Assembly (NCBI RefSeq): GCF_004421005.1 | Contig: NZ_CP038026.1 | Span: 3,720,001 to 3,784,000, forward strand | Source: Pseudoduganella plicata | GTDB lineage: Bacteria; Pseudomonadota; Gammaproteobacteria; Burkholderiales; Burkholderiaceae_D | Length of the DNA: 64,000 nucleotides | Direction: 5' to 3' | Shown: one piece after another, positions 29,117-37,361 of the stretch | How positions within the stretch are numbered: position 1 is the stretch's first letter | Layout: each line of letters begins with the position of its first letter | Notes under the pieces: model-generated | The model's input: only the letters and a program-made list of their open reading frames with translations | The model's database searches: none | What the model was told of the DNA's origin: nothing | Program-made: the position numbers and the translations under genes

Positions 29117-31231
29117 ATGCCCCGCAAGATCCTGCATTTCATGCTGCTGGCCGCACTCGTGGCCGTTTCGTCACTGGCGCTGGCCGATCCCCCTGCCCGC
29201 GTCGGACGCATCGCCGTTGCCGAAGGCAGTGTCACCGTGCGCACGCCGGACGGTACCGAATCGGGCTCGCTGCTGAACTGGCCCGTCAGTACCGACCACC
29301 ACGTGACGACGGCCGCGGGCGCCCGTGCCGAAGTGCGCGTCGGCTCGGCCGCCATCCGCCTGGACGGCGACAGCGACCTGGAATTCGAACAGCTGGACGA
29401 CGACGTCATGCGCCTGCGCCTGCATTACGGCACGGCCAGTATACGCTTGCGTAGTGCCGAAATGCTGGGCGGCTTTGAGCTCAATACGCCGCAGGTGCGT
29501 GTGCTGCTGACGGAGCCGGGCCTTGTCAGGGTCGAAGCGGAGCGCACGCCGGACACGACGCTTGTCTCGGCGCTTCAGGGCACGGCCCAGGTCGAGGGTG
29601 CGGGCACGTCGCTGACGCTGCGCGCCGGCAAGCGCGCCGAGGTGCGCGACGACGATATCGCCACGTCCGTTGTCCGGAGCGACGGTTTCGATGCGTGGGT
29701 GCAGAACCGCGAGCGCCGCGAGGAAGCCGCTGTCGCCAGCCGCTACGTCCCGGCCGACGTGACGGGCTACGAAGAGCTGGACCGCCACGGCAGCTGGACC
29801 GTCAGCAACGACTATGGTCCGCTGTGGGCGCCGCGCAGCGTGCCGGCCGATTGGGCGCCGTACCGCGATGGCCGCTGGACGTGGCTGTCGCCGTGGGGCT
29901 GGACCTGGGTCGACAACGCGCCCTGGGGCTATGCGCCAAGCCACTATGGCCGCTGGGTGTTGGTCAACCGGCGCTGGTGCTGGGCGCCGGGCCGGCATAC
30001 GGTACGTCCCGTGTGGGCGCCGGCACTGGTGGGCTGGGTGGGCGGCGCCGGCTGGGCCGTCAATTTCAACAACCGCCACCGCGGGCCGGGGATGGGCTGG
30101 TATCCGCTGTCGCCGCGCGACCGCTTCGTGCCGCACTACCGCGTCTCGCCGGACCACGAACACCGGCTGGGCTGGCGCTATGGTCCCGACAAGCGATTGC
30201 GCCCCACGCCGGATGGCCGCCGCGACGGCCTGACGGTCATCCCGCGCGAGCGCTTCGAAGGGCGCCGCACGGTGGCGCTGAACGACGTGCCCCGCGCCAC
30301 CGTCTTCCCGAACAATATCCGCACGCTGCCGCCAGGCGTTCCCGTGACGCCTGCCGGCATCAGCGCGCGCCCGGGCGACCGTAACGCCGACGGTATCGCC
30401 GACCGGCTGCAGCGCGACCGTAACCACGACGGCATCGCCGATCGTCTGCAAACGCCAGACCGCAACCGCGACGGCATCGCCGACCGTCTGCAAACGCCGG
30501 ACCGCAACCGCGACGGCATCGCCGACGGCATGCAGCCGCGTCCGCGCACCGGCACGGACCGCGTGATCACGACAGACCGCCTGCCGGAACGTAACCGCGA
30601 CGGGTTTGTCGACCGCCAGCCGCGCGACCGCAACCTGGATGGCGTGCCGGACCGCGTCCAGCGCGACCGCAATGGCGACGGCATCGCCGATGGCCTGCAA
30701 CGCGACCGCAACGGCGACGGCATCGCCGACCGGCTGCAGCGTGACCGCAACCACGATGGCATTGCGGACCATGCGCAAGGGCTGCCGGATCGCCGCGCCG
30801 ACCGCAATGGCGACGGTATCGACGATCGCGCCCAGGGGTTTGTCAGTTCGACCATGCCGTCTCCACCGCCGCGCGTTTCCCTGCCGGGCCAGCTGAACGT
30901 GCCGCACGCGGCATCGGTGGAGCAACAGGCCGAGATGCGACGCCGTTTGCTGGAGGAGCAGTCGTCGCGCCGGCGTGAGGCACTCGAACATCGGCGACTG
31001 GATACCCCGCGTCCGCCACCGATCGCGACGGCGCCCGCGACGCGTCCCGTCTTTACGCCGGCGCCGCCGCCTGCGCCGATGCCCGTCGCGCCAAGGCCTC
31101 CTGCGCCGCCACCAATCGCGCCACCACCGCCCGCGCCGTCGCCCATGGCGCAGCCGCCGGCGGCGCCGCCGCAGAACCAGGCGCCCCGCGTGCCCCGCCA
31201 GCCGCGCATGGACATTGTGCGCGAGCGCTGA
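29117..31231 (+). CDS. FecR/DUF6600-type exported protein with Ca-binding-like repeats
   Basis: A 704-aa protein with a signal peptide (cleavage after SSLALA, about residue 23). FecR-like domain about 28-180. Tryptophan-rich DUF6600 region about 215-340 (GSWTVSNDYGPLWAPR, PWGWTWVDNAPWGYAPSHYG). From residue 421 to about 573 the DRNxDGIADRLQ motif recurs about nine times; D-x-N-x-D-G-x-x-D resembles thrombospondin type 3 calcium loops. A Glu/Arg helix and a Pro/Ala-rich tail follow. Probably periplasmic or outer-surface; function unknown. Confidence 0.72.
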   Translation: MPRKILHFMLLAALVAVSSLALADPPARVGRIAVAEGSVTVRTPDGTESGSLLNWPVSTDHHVTTAAGARAEVRVGSAAIRLDGDSDLEFEQLDDDVMRLRLHYGTASIRLRSAEMLGGFELNTPQVRVLLTEPGLVRVEAERTPDTTLVSALQGTAQVEGAGTSLTLRAGKRAEVRDDDIATSVVRSDGFDAWVQNRERREEAAVASRYVPADVTGYEELDRHGSWTVSNDYGPLWAPRSVPADWAPYRDGRWTWLSPWGWTWVDNAPWGYAPSHYGRWVLVNRRWCWAPGRHTVRPVWAPALVGWVGGAGWAVNFNNRHRGPGMGWYPLSPRDRFVPHYRVSPDHEHRLGWRYGPDKRLRPTPDGRRDGLTVIPRERFEGRRTVALNDVPRATVFPNNIRTLPPGVPVTPAGISARPGDRNADGIADRLQRDRNHDGIADRLQTPDRNRDGIADRLQTPDRNRDGIADGMQPRPRTGTDRVITTDRLPERNRDGFVDRQPRDRNLDGVPDRVQRDRNGDGIADGLQRDRNGDGIADRLQRDRNHDGIADHAQGLPDRRADRNGDGIDDRAQGFVSSTMPSPPPRVSLPGQLNVPHAASVEQQAEMRRRLLEEQSSRRREALEHRRLDTPRPPPIATAPATRPVFTPAPPPAPMPVAPRPPAPPPIAPPPPAPSPMAQPPAAPPQNQAPRVPRQPRMDIVRER
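30377..30835 (+). repeat. In-frame tandem repeats coding for DRNxDGIADRLQ
   Basis: Imperfect tandem DNA repeats within the FecR/DUF6600 gene. The core gaccgcaac-n3-gacggcatcgcc recurs about nine times with 33-42 nt steps. Two neighbouring copies (about 30440-30530) are nearly identical, and the last third again shows three close copies. This is consistent with expansion by slippage or recombination while keeping frame. Confidence 0.8.
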
Positions 31232-31433
31232 GCCGCCCATTCAAGCTGCGATATATGCCGCTCGTGCCCGCTTTCACGCAGCCTGTCAGAAAGCGGTAGC
31301 GACCGGCCCTTACCCGCCCTACAGTTCAAGGTACGGGAATACGGGTACGACAGGACTGGCGCACGGTCCGCAGCCCAGGGGTTCTCGAGACGGTACCATC
31401 GTCCCGACTATTCCGTTATCACGAATAGTTTTC
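31232..31433. other. Gap between DUF6600 gene and ybeD, upstream of terminator
   Basis: About 200 nt with no convincing reading frame, tRNA or known RNA. A direct repeat TACGGG-AA-TACGGG and distant CCTGTC...GACAGG arms are visible. It ends in the strong terminator at 31434, so it may hold a small transcript, but no promoter is clear. Confidence 0.3.
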
Positions 31434-31460
31434 AGCCAGCCTTCGGGCTGGCTTTTTTTT
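31434..31460 (+). terminator. Rho-independent terminator
   Basis: A stem AGCCAGCC/GGCTGGCT (31434-31441, 31446-31453) with the stable TTCG tetraloop, followed by a run of eight T. It lies 203 nt after the DUF6600 gene and 81 nt before ybeD. Confidence 0.9.
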
Positions 31461-31540
31461 GTCCCGTCCCCATCTTGGCTACAATACCGGGTGGCGATAA
31501 GCCGCCTTTTGCTCATTTGCTCATCAAGATTGGAACCATC

Positions 31541-31816
31541 ATGGCTGCGAACCCTCCGAAAGAGTCCCTCATCGAATACCCGAGCGACTTCCCGATCAAG
31601 GTGATGGGCCCTACACACGAAGCCTTTACCGCGACGATCGTCGACGTCATCGTCAAGCACGACCCTACTTTCCATCATGGCAAGGTGGAGGCACGGCCTT
31701 CGTCGGGCGGCAACTACACGGGCCTGACGGTCACGGTGCGCGCCACCAGCCGCGAACAGCTGGACGCGCTGTACTCCGAGCTGTCCGGCCACCCGATGGT
31801 CAAGATCGTCCTGTAA
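31541..31816 (+). CDS. ybeD: YbeD / DUF493 family protein
   Basis: A 91-aa protein. It contains LIEYPSDFPIKVMGPTHEAF and the C-terminal YSELSGHPMVKIVL block, both diagnostic for DUF493 (ACT-like fold). It is conserved immediately upstream of lipB in proteobacteria, as here. Start MAANPPKESL at 31541; longer in-frame readings overlap the terminator and were rejected. Biochemical role unknown. Confidence 0.9.
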   Translation: MAANPPKESLIEYPSDFPIKVMGPTHEAFTATIVDVIVKHDPTFHHGKVEARPSSGGNYTGLTVTVRATSREQLDALYSELSGHPMVKIVL

Positions 31817-31841
31817 GCGACCCGCCGTTACTGCCTGCTCC

Positions 31842-31872
31842 TTGAGCAAGGCCGGGGCGCCGCGCGTATAAT
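31842..31872 (+). promoter_or_regulatory. Candidate promoter of lipB
   Basis: TATAAT at 31867-31872 is a perfect -10, 30 nt before the lipB ATG. TTGAGC at 31842-31847 is a possible -35, but with a long 19-nt spacer. Confidence 0.4.
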
Positions 31873-31901
31873 GGCACGGCTCTGACCAACGCACGCTGCC
31901 C

Positions 31902-32588
31902 ATGTCTTCACTCCGACCCGAACCGGCGGTCATTCGCCACCTCGGTCAAGCCGACTACGAACCGACCTTCGCCGCGATGCGCGCCTTTACGGACGCGCGC
32001 ACGGCGGACACGCCCGACGAACTGTGGATCGTCGAGCACCCGCCCGTGTTCACGCTGGGCCTGGGCGCGGACCGCGGCCACCTGCTGGCCGGCGCGGCGT
32101 CGATTCCTGTCGTGCAGACGGACCGTGGCGGCGAGGTCACGTATCACGGCCCCGGCCAGGTGGTGATCTACCTGCTGATGGACCTGCGCCGCAACAAACC
32201 GGGCGGCAAGCTGTATGCGCGCCAGTTCGTCCAAAAAATCGAGCAGGCAATCATCAATGTGCTGGCGGCGTATAATCTGGCGGGCGAACGGGTCGAAGGC
32301 GCGCCTGGCATCTATATCGCCGAGGGCCCGAAACGCGGTGCCAAGATCGCCGCGCTGGGCCTGAAAGTGCGCGGCAACGGCTGCACCTACCACGGCGTAT
32401 CGCTCAATGTGGCGATGGACCTGGCGCCGTTCACGTGGATTAATCCCTGTGGCTATGCCGGCCTGGAAACCGTCGACATGCGCGCGATGGGCGTAAACGC
32501 CCCACTGGCGGACGTGCAGCTGGCGCTGGCGAACGAACTGGCCGCCCTGCTCGACGTGGGCGCCGATGCTGTCGCCGCAGTTGTCTGA
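31902..32588 (+). CDS. lipB: LipB, octanoyl-ACP:protein octanoyltransferase
   Basis: A 228-aa enzyme. The family block [21 protein letters not shown] lies near residues 70-90. The catalytic pair is Lys in [21 protein letters not shown] and Cys in INPCGYAG. It moves octanoyl groups from ACP to lipoyl domains, which LipA then converts to lipoyl. The gene order ybeD-lipB-lipA supports the call. Confidence 0.95.
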   Translation: MSSLRPEPAVIRHLGQADYEPTFAAMRAFTDARTADTPDELWIVEHPPVFTLGLGADRGHLLAGAASIPVVQTDRGGEVTYHGPGQVVIYLLMDLRRNKPGGKLYARQFVQKIEQAIINVLAAYNLAGERVEGAPGIYIAEGPKRGAKIAALGLKVRGNGCTYHGVSLNVAMDLAPFTWINPCGYAGLETVDMRAMGVNAPLADVQLALANELAALLDVGADAVAAVV

Positions 32589-32631
32589 GACTCCAACCGA
32601 TTTACTTGAAAAGCCTGCAAGGGCATCTGTC

Positions 32632-33624
32632 ATGACTACCGAGACCACTTCCAGCAACGCCCCCGCTTACAACCCGAGCGAGAAGCAAAAAGGCGCCAGC
32701 AAGACCTCGCGCATTCCGATCAAGATCGTGCCGATCGAGCAGGTGGAGCGCCTGAAGAAGCCGGAGTGGATCCGCGTCAAGGCCGCGTCAGCGTCGAGCC
32801 GCTTCTACGAAATCAAGGACATCCTGCGCGAGAATAAGCTCGTCACCGTCTGCGAGGAAGCGTCGTGCCCGAACATCGGCGAATGCTTCGGCAAGGGCAC
32901 GGCCACGTTCATGATCATGGGCGACAAGTGCACGCGCCGCTGCCCGTTCTGCGACGTGGGCCACGGCCGCCCGGATCCGCTGGACGTGAACGAGCCGCAG
33001 AACCTCGCCAACACGATCGCCAAGCTGCGCCTGTCGTATGTCGTCATCACCTCCGTCGACCGGGACGACCTGCGTGACGGCGGCGCCGGCCACTTCGTCG
33101 AGTGCATCACCAAGACGAAAGAGCTGTCGCCGAAGACGCAGATCGAGGTGCTGGTTCCCGACTTCCGCGGCCGCCTGGAGAAGGCGCTGAACATCTTCGC
33201 GGACGGCCTGCCGGACGTGATGAACCACAACCTGGAAACGGTGCCGCGCCTGTACAAGGAAGCGCGCCCCGGCGCCGACTACCTGCATTCGCTGAAACTC
33301 CTGAAGGACTTCAAGGCGATGTACCCGAACGTCAAGACGAAGTCGGGCCTGATGGTCGGCCTGGGCGAGACGGACGAAGAGATCCTGCAGGTCATGCGCG
33401 ACATGCGCGAGCACGACATCGACATGCTGACGATCGGCCAGTACCTGGCCCCGTCGAACAGCCACCTGCCGGTGCGCCGCTACGTGCATCCGGACGTCTT
33501 CAAGATGTTCGAGGAAGAAGCGTACAAGATGGGCTTTGGCCACGCCGCCGTGGGCGCGATGGTGCGCAGCTCGTACCATGCCGATGTGCAGGCGCATAAT
33601 CTGCTGGAAGCGGTGAACAGTTAG
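32632..33624 (+). CDS. lipA: LipA, lipoyl synthase
   Basis: A 330-aa radical SAM enzyme. The auxiliary cluster motif is [12 protein letters not shown] and the SAM cluster motif is CTRRCPFC. The C-terminal RSSYHAD block is present. It inserts two sulfurs into octanoyl chains. The start at 32632, after the lipB stop, gives a normal length; an in-frame start at 32566 would overlap lipB by 23 nt. The stop at 33622-33624 abuts the mosaic non-coding region. Confidence 0.95.
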   Translation: MTTETTSSNAPAYNPSEKQKGASKTSRIPIKIVPIEQVERLKKPEWIRVKAASASSRFYEIKDILRENKLVTVCEEASCPNIGECFGKGTATFMIMGDKCTRRCPFCDVGHGRPDPLDVNEPQNLANTIAKLRLSYVVITSVDRDDLRDGGAGHFVECITKTKELSPKTQIEVLVPDFRGRLEKALNIFADGLPDVMNHNLETVPRLYKEARPGADYLHSLKLLKDFKAMYPNVKTKSGLMVGLGETDEEILQVMRDMREHDIDMLTIGQYLAPSNSHLPVRRYVHPDVFKMFEEEAYKMGFGHAAVGAMVRSSYHADVQAHNLLEAVNS

Positions 33625-33626
33625 TA

Positions 33627-33678
33627 GTTAATGAGACAATCAGAAGTTAGTGAGGCAAATTCAAAAGCTGTGAGACCA
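33627..33678. repeat. Three TGAGRC repeats spaced 19-20 nt
   Basis: GTTAATGAGACAA (33627-33639), GTTAGTGAGGCAA (33646-33658) and the degenerate GCTGTGAGACCA (33667-33678). TGAG starts at 33632, 33651 and 33671. Regular spacing near two helical turns is what transposase-binding repeats at element ends look like. Confidence 0.5.
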
Positions 33679-33938
33679 TTCTCAATTAGAACAGCCCAAA
33701 GAAGATAATCACTTACCTTCAATTCGGGCCCTGCCCCAAGACGGACATTTTTGGCACAACGATCGGTTCGGTGAACTGGCCTTCCCGAACCGATCGATCC
33801 GTCGTACCACTTCCGTTCTTCTCTACATATCGCGCGTCGAGCCAGGTTCTCTCGACAAGCCGTCCGAACTTCTCCAGGCAACCTCTACATCACTAGCAAA
33901 AAACCGAGCTTAAAGTGTGGAGACCAGAAGAGTCGACT

Positions 33939-33975
33939 TTTGTCGTCCTCAGTCTGGTTTGTCGTCCTCAGTCTG
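33939..33975. repeat. Perfect 18-bp tandem duplication
   Basis: TTTGTCGTCCTCAGTCTG occurs at 33939-33956 and again at 33958-33975 with one base between. It lies outside any supported gene. Confidence 0.8.
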
Positions 33976-34544
33976 AAATCCTGTTCGCATCCGTTCCCGT
34001 TCAAAGCGCTTTCTTACCGGGTTGCGGGACCTCGGCGCCCCTCTCATCTCAGCAAGCCGACCTTGATACGCCAAGATCTTGCGTGCCGCGGCCGTGAACG
34101 AGCCGGCCAGGCAAGGGCCTGTTGAGCAGGTCCCGTCACCCAAGCTCGTAGCAGGGACCGCCAACGCTAAAAAACATTATTAACCGCTCTAGTGCTTGAG
34201 GATGCAATCAGCATCGCCAGCGATCACCCGACGTCGCGCCAGAGTGGGCCCAGCATTGGAGGAGAGGTGGTTCGCTTCCCCTAGTGTGTACCTGCAAAAC
34301 GTGTTCATATAAAAGTAGAAACCGGGCAACTTGCCTCGGAATAATACAAAATTCCGTCAAGTTAAAGTGATTGCCAAGTAGATATTCGTAATGGTTGGCT
34401 TTTTCGATAACGAGCATTCAATCACTTTCGTACTCAAGCGCGCACTCCTACAACTGATGTGCAGCTGGAGGCGCATCCATACAAGTTTCGATGCCGTAAA
34501 CCAAGACAGTAGTGGGTTTCAGGCTATCGTTTAAAAAAATTGGT

Positions 34545-34594
34545 TTGACAAACCCATACATATCTATCTATTCTTGCGTATGGAATCGTTTCCA
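34545..34594 (+). promoter_or_regulatory. Candidate sigma70 promoter with LacI-type operator for GH16 gene
   Basis: TTGACA (34545-34550), 18 nt, TATTCT (34569-34574) forms a plausible promoter. The predicted start, near 34581, falls on TGGAATCGTTTCCA (34581-34594), which matches the LacI/CcpA-type pattern TGGAA-n-CG-n-TTCCA. An operator on +1 suggests repression by a LacI-family sugar regulator. The gene ATG is 240 nt downstream. Confidence 0.5.
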
Positions 34595-34624
34595 CAGCGG
34601 CGCTTCCATAACCGTCTGGTGCCT

Positions 34625-34662
34625 GCACTGAGCAGATCAGTGCCGCTACCCGTTTGGGGTAG
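34625..34662 (+). other. Two consecutive leader hairpins
   Basis: GCACTGA-gcaga-TCAGTGC (34625-34643) is followed by CTACCC-gtttg-GGGTAG (34646-34662). Both are perfect stems in the presumed 5' leader of the GH16 gene. No T-run follows, so they are not terminators. Confidence 0.45.
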
Positions 34663-34820
34663 TTGGGGTTGTCCCAGGCCACGCTATTTTCATAAGACCT
34701 ATTCTGCACAGACGGGCTCACCGGCCAATTTTTCGTGAATTAACCATAAGACCGACGCGGTGCTGATAACTGGCATTGTCTCTCGGTCGCTACCGAAGCA
34801 CTTCCAACCGAGGAGACAAG

Positions 34821-36572
34821 ATGAGCAAGTATCGTATTAACGAGTCGAGTAGAGCATTCAAAACGTTGTTGCCAGGCCTGCTGTTGGCCTGTGCCGTACA
34901 AGCGAGTGCAAGCGTCACCAACCCAAGGATTGGAGCATTGATCTGGTCTGACGAATTTAATGGCACAGTGCTGGACACAAGAATCTGGACGCCCTATGAC
35001 GGCAATGGGTGCCAAATCGGCTTATGTGGCTACGGAAATGCTGAGCTGGAATACTACAGCCCGAGGAATCTGACCATTACCAATGTGCCATTCGAAAGCG
35101 GTACGCGTGCACTGGCAATTCAGGCCCGTCGAGAACGCCAAGGCAGTAACGAGTTCACGTCCGGTAAAATCGATTCGTACAACAAGGTCCAGGTGAAGTA
35201 CGGCATGGTGGAAATTCGCATGAGTACACCTGACCTCACTACCGGCCTGTGGCCCGCTGCCTGGATGCTTGGAACCAGTCCACAGGCATGGCCACGCAAA
35301 GGCGAAATCGACATCATGGAAATGGGGCATAAAGCCTCCGAATGGTCACAGTCCGGTGCATCGTCGGCGAACCATTTTGTTGGCGCCAACGTCATCACCT
35401 GGAACCAGGCCGCTTGTGTGCCAGGTAACGAAACGTGCGCCGCCTCGACAGCTTGGAAGACCAAGAACTGGTATGTCCCGGCCACCCCGTTGGTAAATCG
35501 CTTTGTGAAGTACCGCCTATATTGGACAGATACCGAGATGCGTTTTACGGTCGAGGACAATGGTGTCGAACACGACATGTACGATAAGCCCCTGCCAGTC
35601 AACTCCGACGCTTTAAAGGCGCCGTTCTACCTGCTGCTGAATATGGCCGTCGGCGGTAATTTCACCGACGCGGCCACGCCGAGCGATGTCACCGCGCCCT
35701 TGCCGAGCACGATGTATGTTGACTATGTGCGGGTTTACGAACTGGATGGCCAAGGCGAAGTCAAGCTAGGCAATCAGACTGTGCCCGAATTGGGCAAGTT
35801 CGGTGTCTACACGGATAACTCCGCCGTTAATGCCAAGCTGGAAGCCGGCACCACGTCTGACATCTGGGTATGGAACAACAACTCGATAGGTGGTGGCTCC
35901 CTGGGCCCATACGAGGGCAATAACGTCCTCGCTTGGAGCTATAACAAGCCAGGCGATTGGTTTGGCGCGTCGATCCAATCACGCTCGGTCCGTGACATGA
36001 CTAATTTCCGTAACGGCACTGTTAAATTCCGTATCAAGATCCCTGCGAATGTTTCATTCAACATCGGTCTGGCCGATACTTACACCAACGTGAACTGGCT
36101 GAACTTCCCGGCTAACACGACCACGTTTGGGCTGGTGCGAAATGGCGACTGGGCGACGGCAACGATACCGGTGTCTACACTGGCGGGTCCCTTGGTTGCG
36201 TTGCAGTCGGTCGTCGATATGTTCATGTTCTCAAGTGACGGCAACAATATTCCGACAACAGCCTTCCAGTTTGCGATCGACGACATCGTGTGGGACTCCG
36301 GCACGGCTGCGCAGTCCGGCCCGCAGTATGTTACACAGGTCGCTCCGACCACGATCCAATTCACCTCGACCGTGGGCGAATGGACCGACCTGCACTATAC
36401 CGTCAATGACGGTGATCCGATGAACGTCCGCATGCGCCTTCAAAATGGGGTCAGCACATTTGAGGCAAGCGGACTGAAGGCTGGCGACGTGGTTCGCTAC
36501 AATTTTACGTACTGGGACGCCGCCGCAAATCACGCTGTCGATACCGTGCAACAAACATATACGATGCGATAA
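34821..36572 (+). CDS. Secreted GH16 beta-1,3-glucanase with accessory binding domains
   Basis: A 583-aa protein, start behind GAGGAGACAAG. Signal peptide to about residue 34. GH16 catalytic domain about 40-312 with the motif E162-I-D-I-M-E167, nucleophile and acid/base. A jelly-roll-like domain covers about 315-495 and a CBM56-like beta-glucan-binding domain about 497-583 (WTDLHYTVNDGDP, VRYNFTYWD). It should cleave laminarin-type glucans outside the cell, useful against fungal or algal walls. Codon use is visibly less GC3-rich than in neighbours, suggesting acquisition. Confidence 0.87.
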   Translation: MSKYRINESSRAFKTLLPGLLLACAVQASASVTNPRIGALIWSDEFNGTVLDTRIWTPYDGNGCQIGLCGYGNAELEYYSPRNLTITNVPFESGTRALAIQARRERQGSNEFTSGKIDSYNKVQVKYGMVEIRMSTPDLTTGLWPAAWMLGTSPQAWPRKGEIDIMEMGHKASEWSQSGASSANHFVGANVITWNQAACVPGNETCAASTAWKTKNWYVPATPLVNRFVKYRLYWTDTEMRFTVEDNGVEHDMYDKPLPVNSDALKAPFYLLLNMAVGGNFTDAATPSDVTAPLPSTMYVDYVRVYELDGQGEVKLGNQTVPELGKFGVYTDNSAVNAKLEAGTTSDIWVWNNNSIGGGSLGPYEGNNVLAWSYNKPGDWFGASIQSRSVRDMTNFRNGTVKFRIKIPANVSFNIGLADTYTNVNWLNFPANTTTFGLVRNGDWATATIPVSTLAGPLVALQSVVDMFMFSSDGNNIPTTAFQFAIDDIVWDSGTAAQSGPQYVTQVAPTTIQFTSTVGEWTDLHYTVNDGDPMNVRMRLQNGVSTFEASGLKAGDVVRYNFTYWDAAANHAVDTVQQTYTMR

Positions 36573-36824
36573 AGTGAATTCGAGGCGTACTTTCAATCAG
36601 GACACGCTTCTCAAGCCGTCTGTGGTTGGTCGCTGAAGGATTCAGCAACCGACTCAGGCGGAACAAATACGAATCACCCCAGCTTTCGTGGCGTCTGTTG
36701 GTGTAAGTCAGGGCAAGTCTTATTCGGCCGCAAGCTGTCGGTGAGCGCACATGGAGACGGTGGCCGGAGACCGCCGTTTTCACATCCGCAGGGCGCTCGT
36801 CCGCTCCCACAACAAGGATTCGAT

Positions 36825-37202
36825 ATGACCAGTTTCACCATGCACGCGGCATCGGTTGCCGCGCAGGAAGCGGACGAAAGCTATCTCGTCGGCTTTGCCG
36901 ACAGCCGCACGCAACCGCAGGAATACATCATCCTGCAACGCTCTATACAGAGTGACGACGAGCCGGACACGTATTTCCTCGAGATTAACGGACAGGAGTG
37001 CTCGGGCTATGGCGGCATCCGCCGCGCCACGCTCGACAAGAACACGTTCACGCTTGAGCTGGCGGAAGACAACGGGTACGCGGACGGCCTGACCGGCGTC
37101 TCCATCACCTATGACGCGCAGGGCGTAACGCCCGACCTGAAACACTACCTGGCGCTGGTATTCCAGGGGACGGACTGCGAATTTACCACCAGCGCCGCGT
37201 AA
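36825..37202 (+). CDS. Imm10-like immunity protein family member
   Basis: A 125-aa cytosolic protein without membrane or signal segments; start ATG after AAGGATTCGAT. The arrangement YLVGFADS...EYIILQRSIQSDDEPDTYFLEINGQECSGYGGI matches my memory of immunity protein 10, which protects against polymorphic toxins. No toxin gene, Rhs or CDI module is adjacent, so it would be an orphan. An alternative is a housekeeping protein of the same fold. Family assignment is from remembered pattern only. Confidence 0.55.
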   Translation: MTSFTMHAASVAAQEADESYLVGFADSRTQPQEYIILQRSIQSDDEPDTYFLEINGQECSGYGGIRRATLDKNTFTLELAEDNGYADGLTGVSITYDAQGVTPDLKHYLALVFQGTDCEFTTSAA

Positions 37203-37218
37203 TCGATTCGGCGCCAGA

Positions 37219-37361
37219 TATAATCGCGCGTCCGACACAGACAGCCGGGCGCGTGTCCACCGCGGTGCCAGGCACCGGTCGAGACACGAACCCAATCAGT
37301 GCTGCCTGGGCAGACGGCGGCCCCTCCGGGCCGCCTTTTTCATTCTGGAAGACCATCGCGC
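37219..37361 (+). promoter_or_regulatory. Structured leader before ung with its own -10
   Basis: TATAAT at 37219-37224 is a perfect -10 (no good -35). About 85-90 nt downstream of the predicted start comes a full terminator, only 21 nt before the ung ATG. In between are foldable pieces: GACAC...GTGTC, CGGTGC-cag-GCACCG and CTGCC-tg-GGCAG. Either an attenuated leader or a small RNA of about 110 nt. Confidence 0.4.
37316..37340 (+). terminator. Terminator hairpin in ung leader
   Basis: A stem GGCGGCCC/GGGCCGCC (37316-37323, 37328-37335) with loop CTCC, followed by five T. It is placed immediately upstream of ung. Confidence 0.8.

Larger units (their letters stand above)
33625..34820. other. 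1.2-kb non-coding mosaic region, lower GC
   Basis: No reading frame here has family similarity that I recognise; those of 60-90 codons look like chance. Visible structure: three TGAGRC-centred repeats 19-20 nt apart right after lipA (33627-33678), an 11-bp dyad (33761-33771 with 33785-33795), a perfect 18-bp tandem duplication (33939-33975), and a promoter/operator/hairpin leader before the GH16 gene (34545-34662). Base composition is clearly more AT-rich than on either side. It is probably a scarred insertion site plus a regulatory leader. Confidence 0.6.

Noticed and set aside
30377..30835. CRISPR-like array
   Set aside because: The repeats are in frame, degenerate and have no unique spacers; they code for Asp/Asn-Gly loops.
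29171..31240. Antisense frame over the FecR/DUF6600 gene
   Set aside because: Mirror of a repeat-rich, high-GC gene; no signal peptide or domain.
31240..31433. Possible tRNA or riboswitch before ybeD
   Set aside because: No cloverleaf, no CCA, no TTCGAA-like T-loop; only the terminator is solid.
32566..32631. Upstream start for lipA overlapping lipB
   Set aside because: Adds residues not typical of LipA; the ATG at 32632 after the lipB stop gives normal length.
33621..33881. 86-codon minus-strand frame after lipA
   Set aside because: No recognisable motif, no RBS, and it overlaps the TGAGRC repeats; probably chance.
33949..34164. 71-codon minus-strand frame (MAVPATSLGDG...)
   Set aside because: No RBS or known domain. 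It might be debris of an old element but cannot be assigned.
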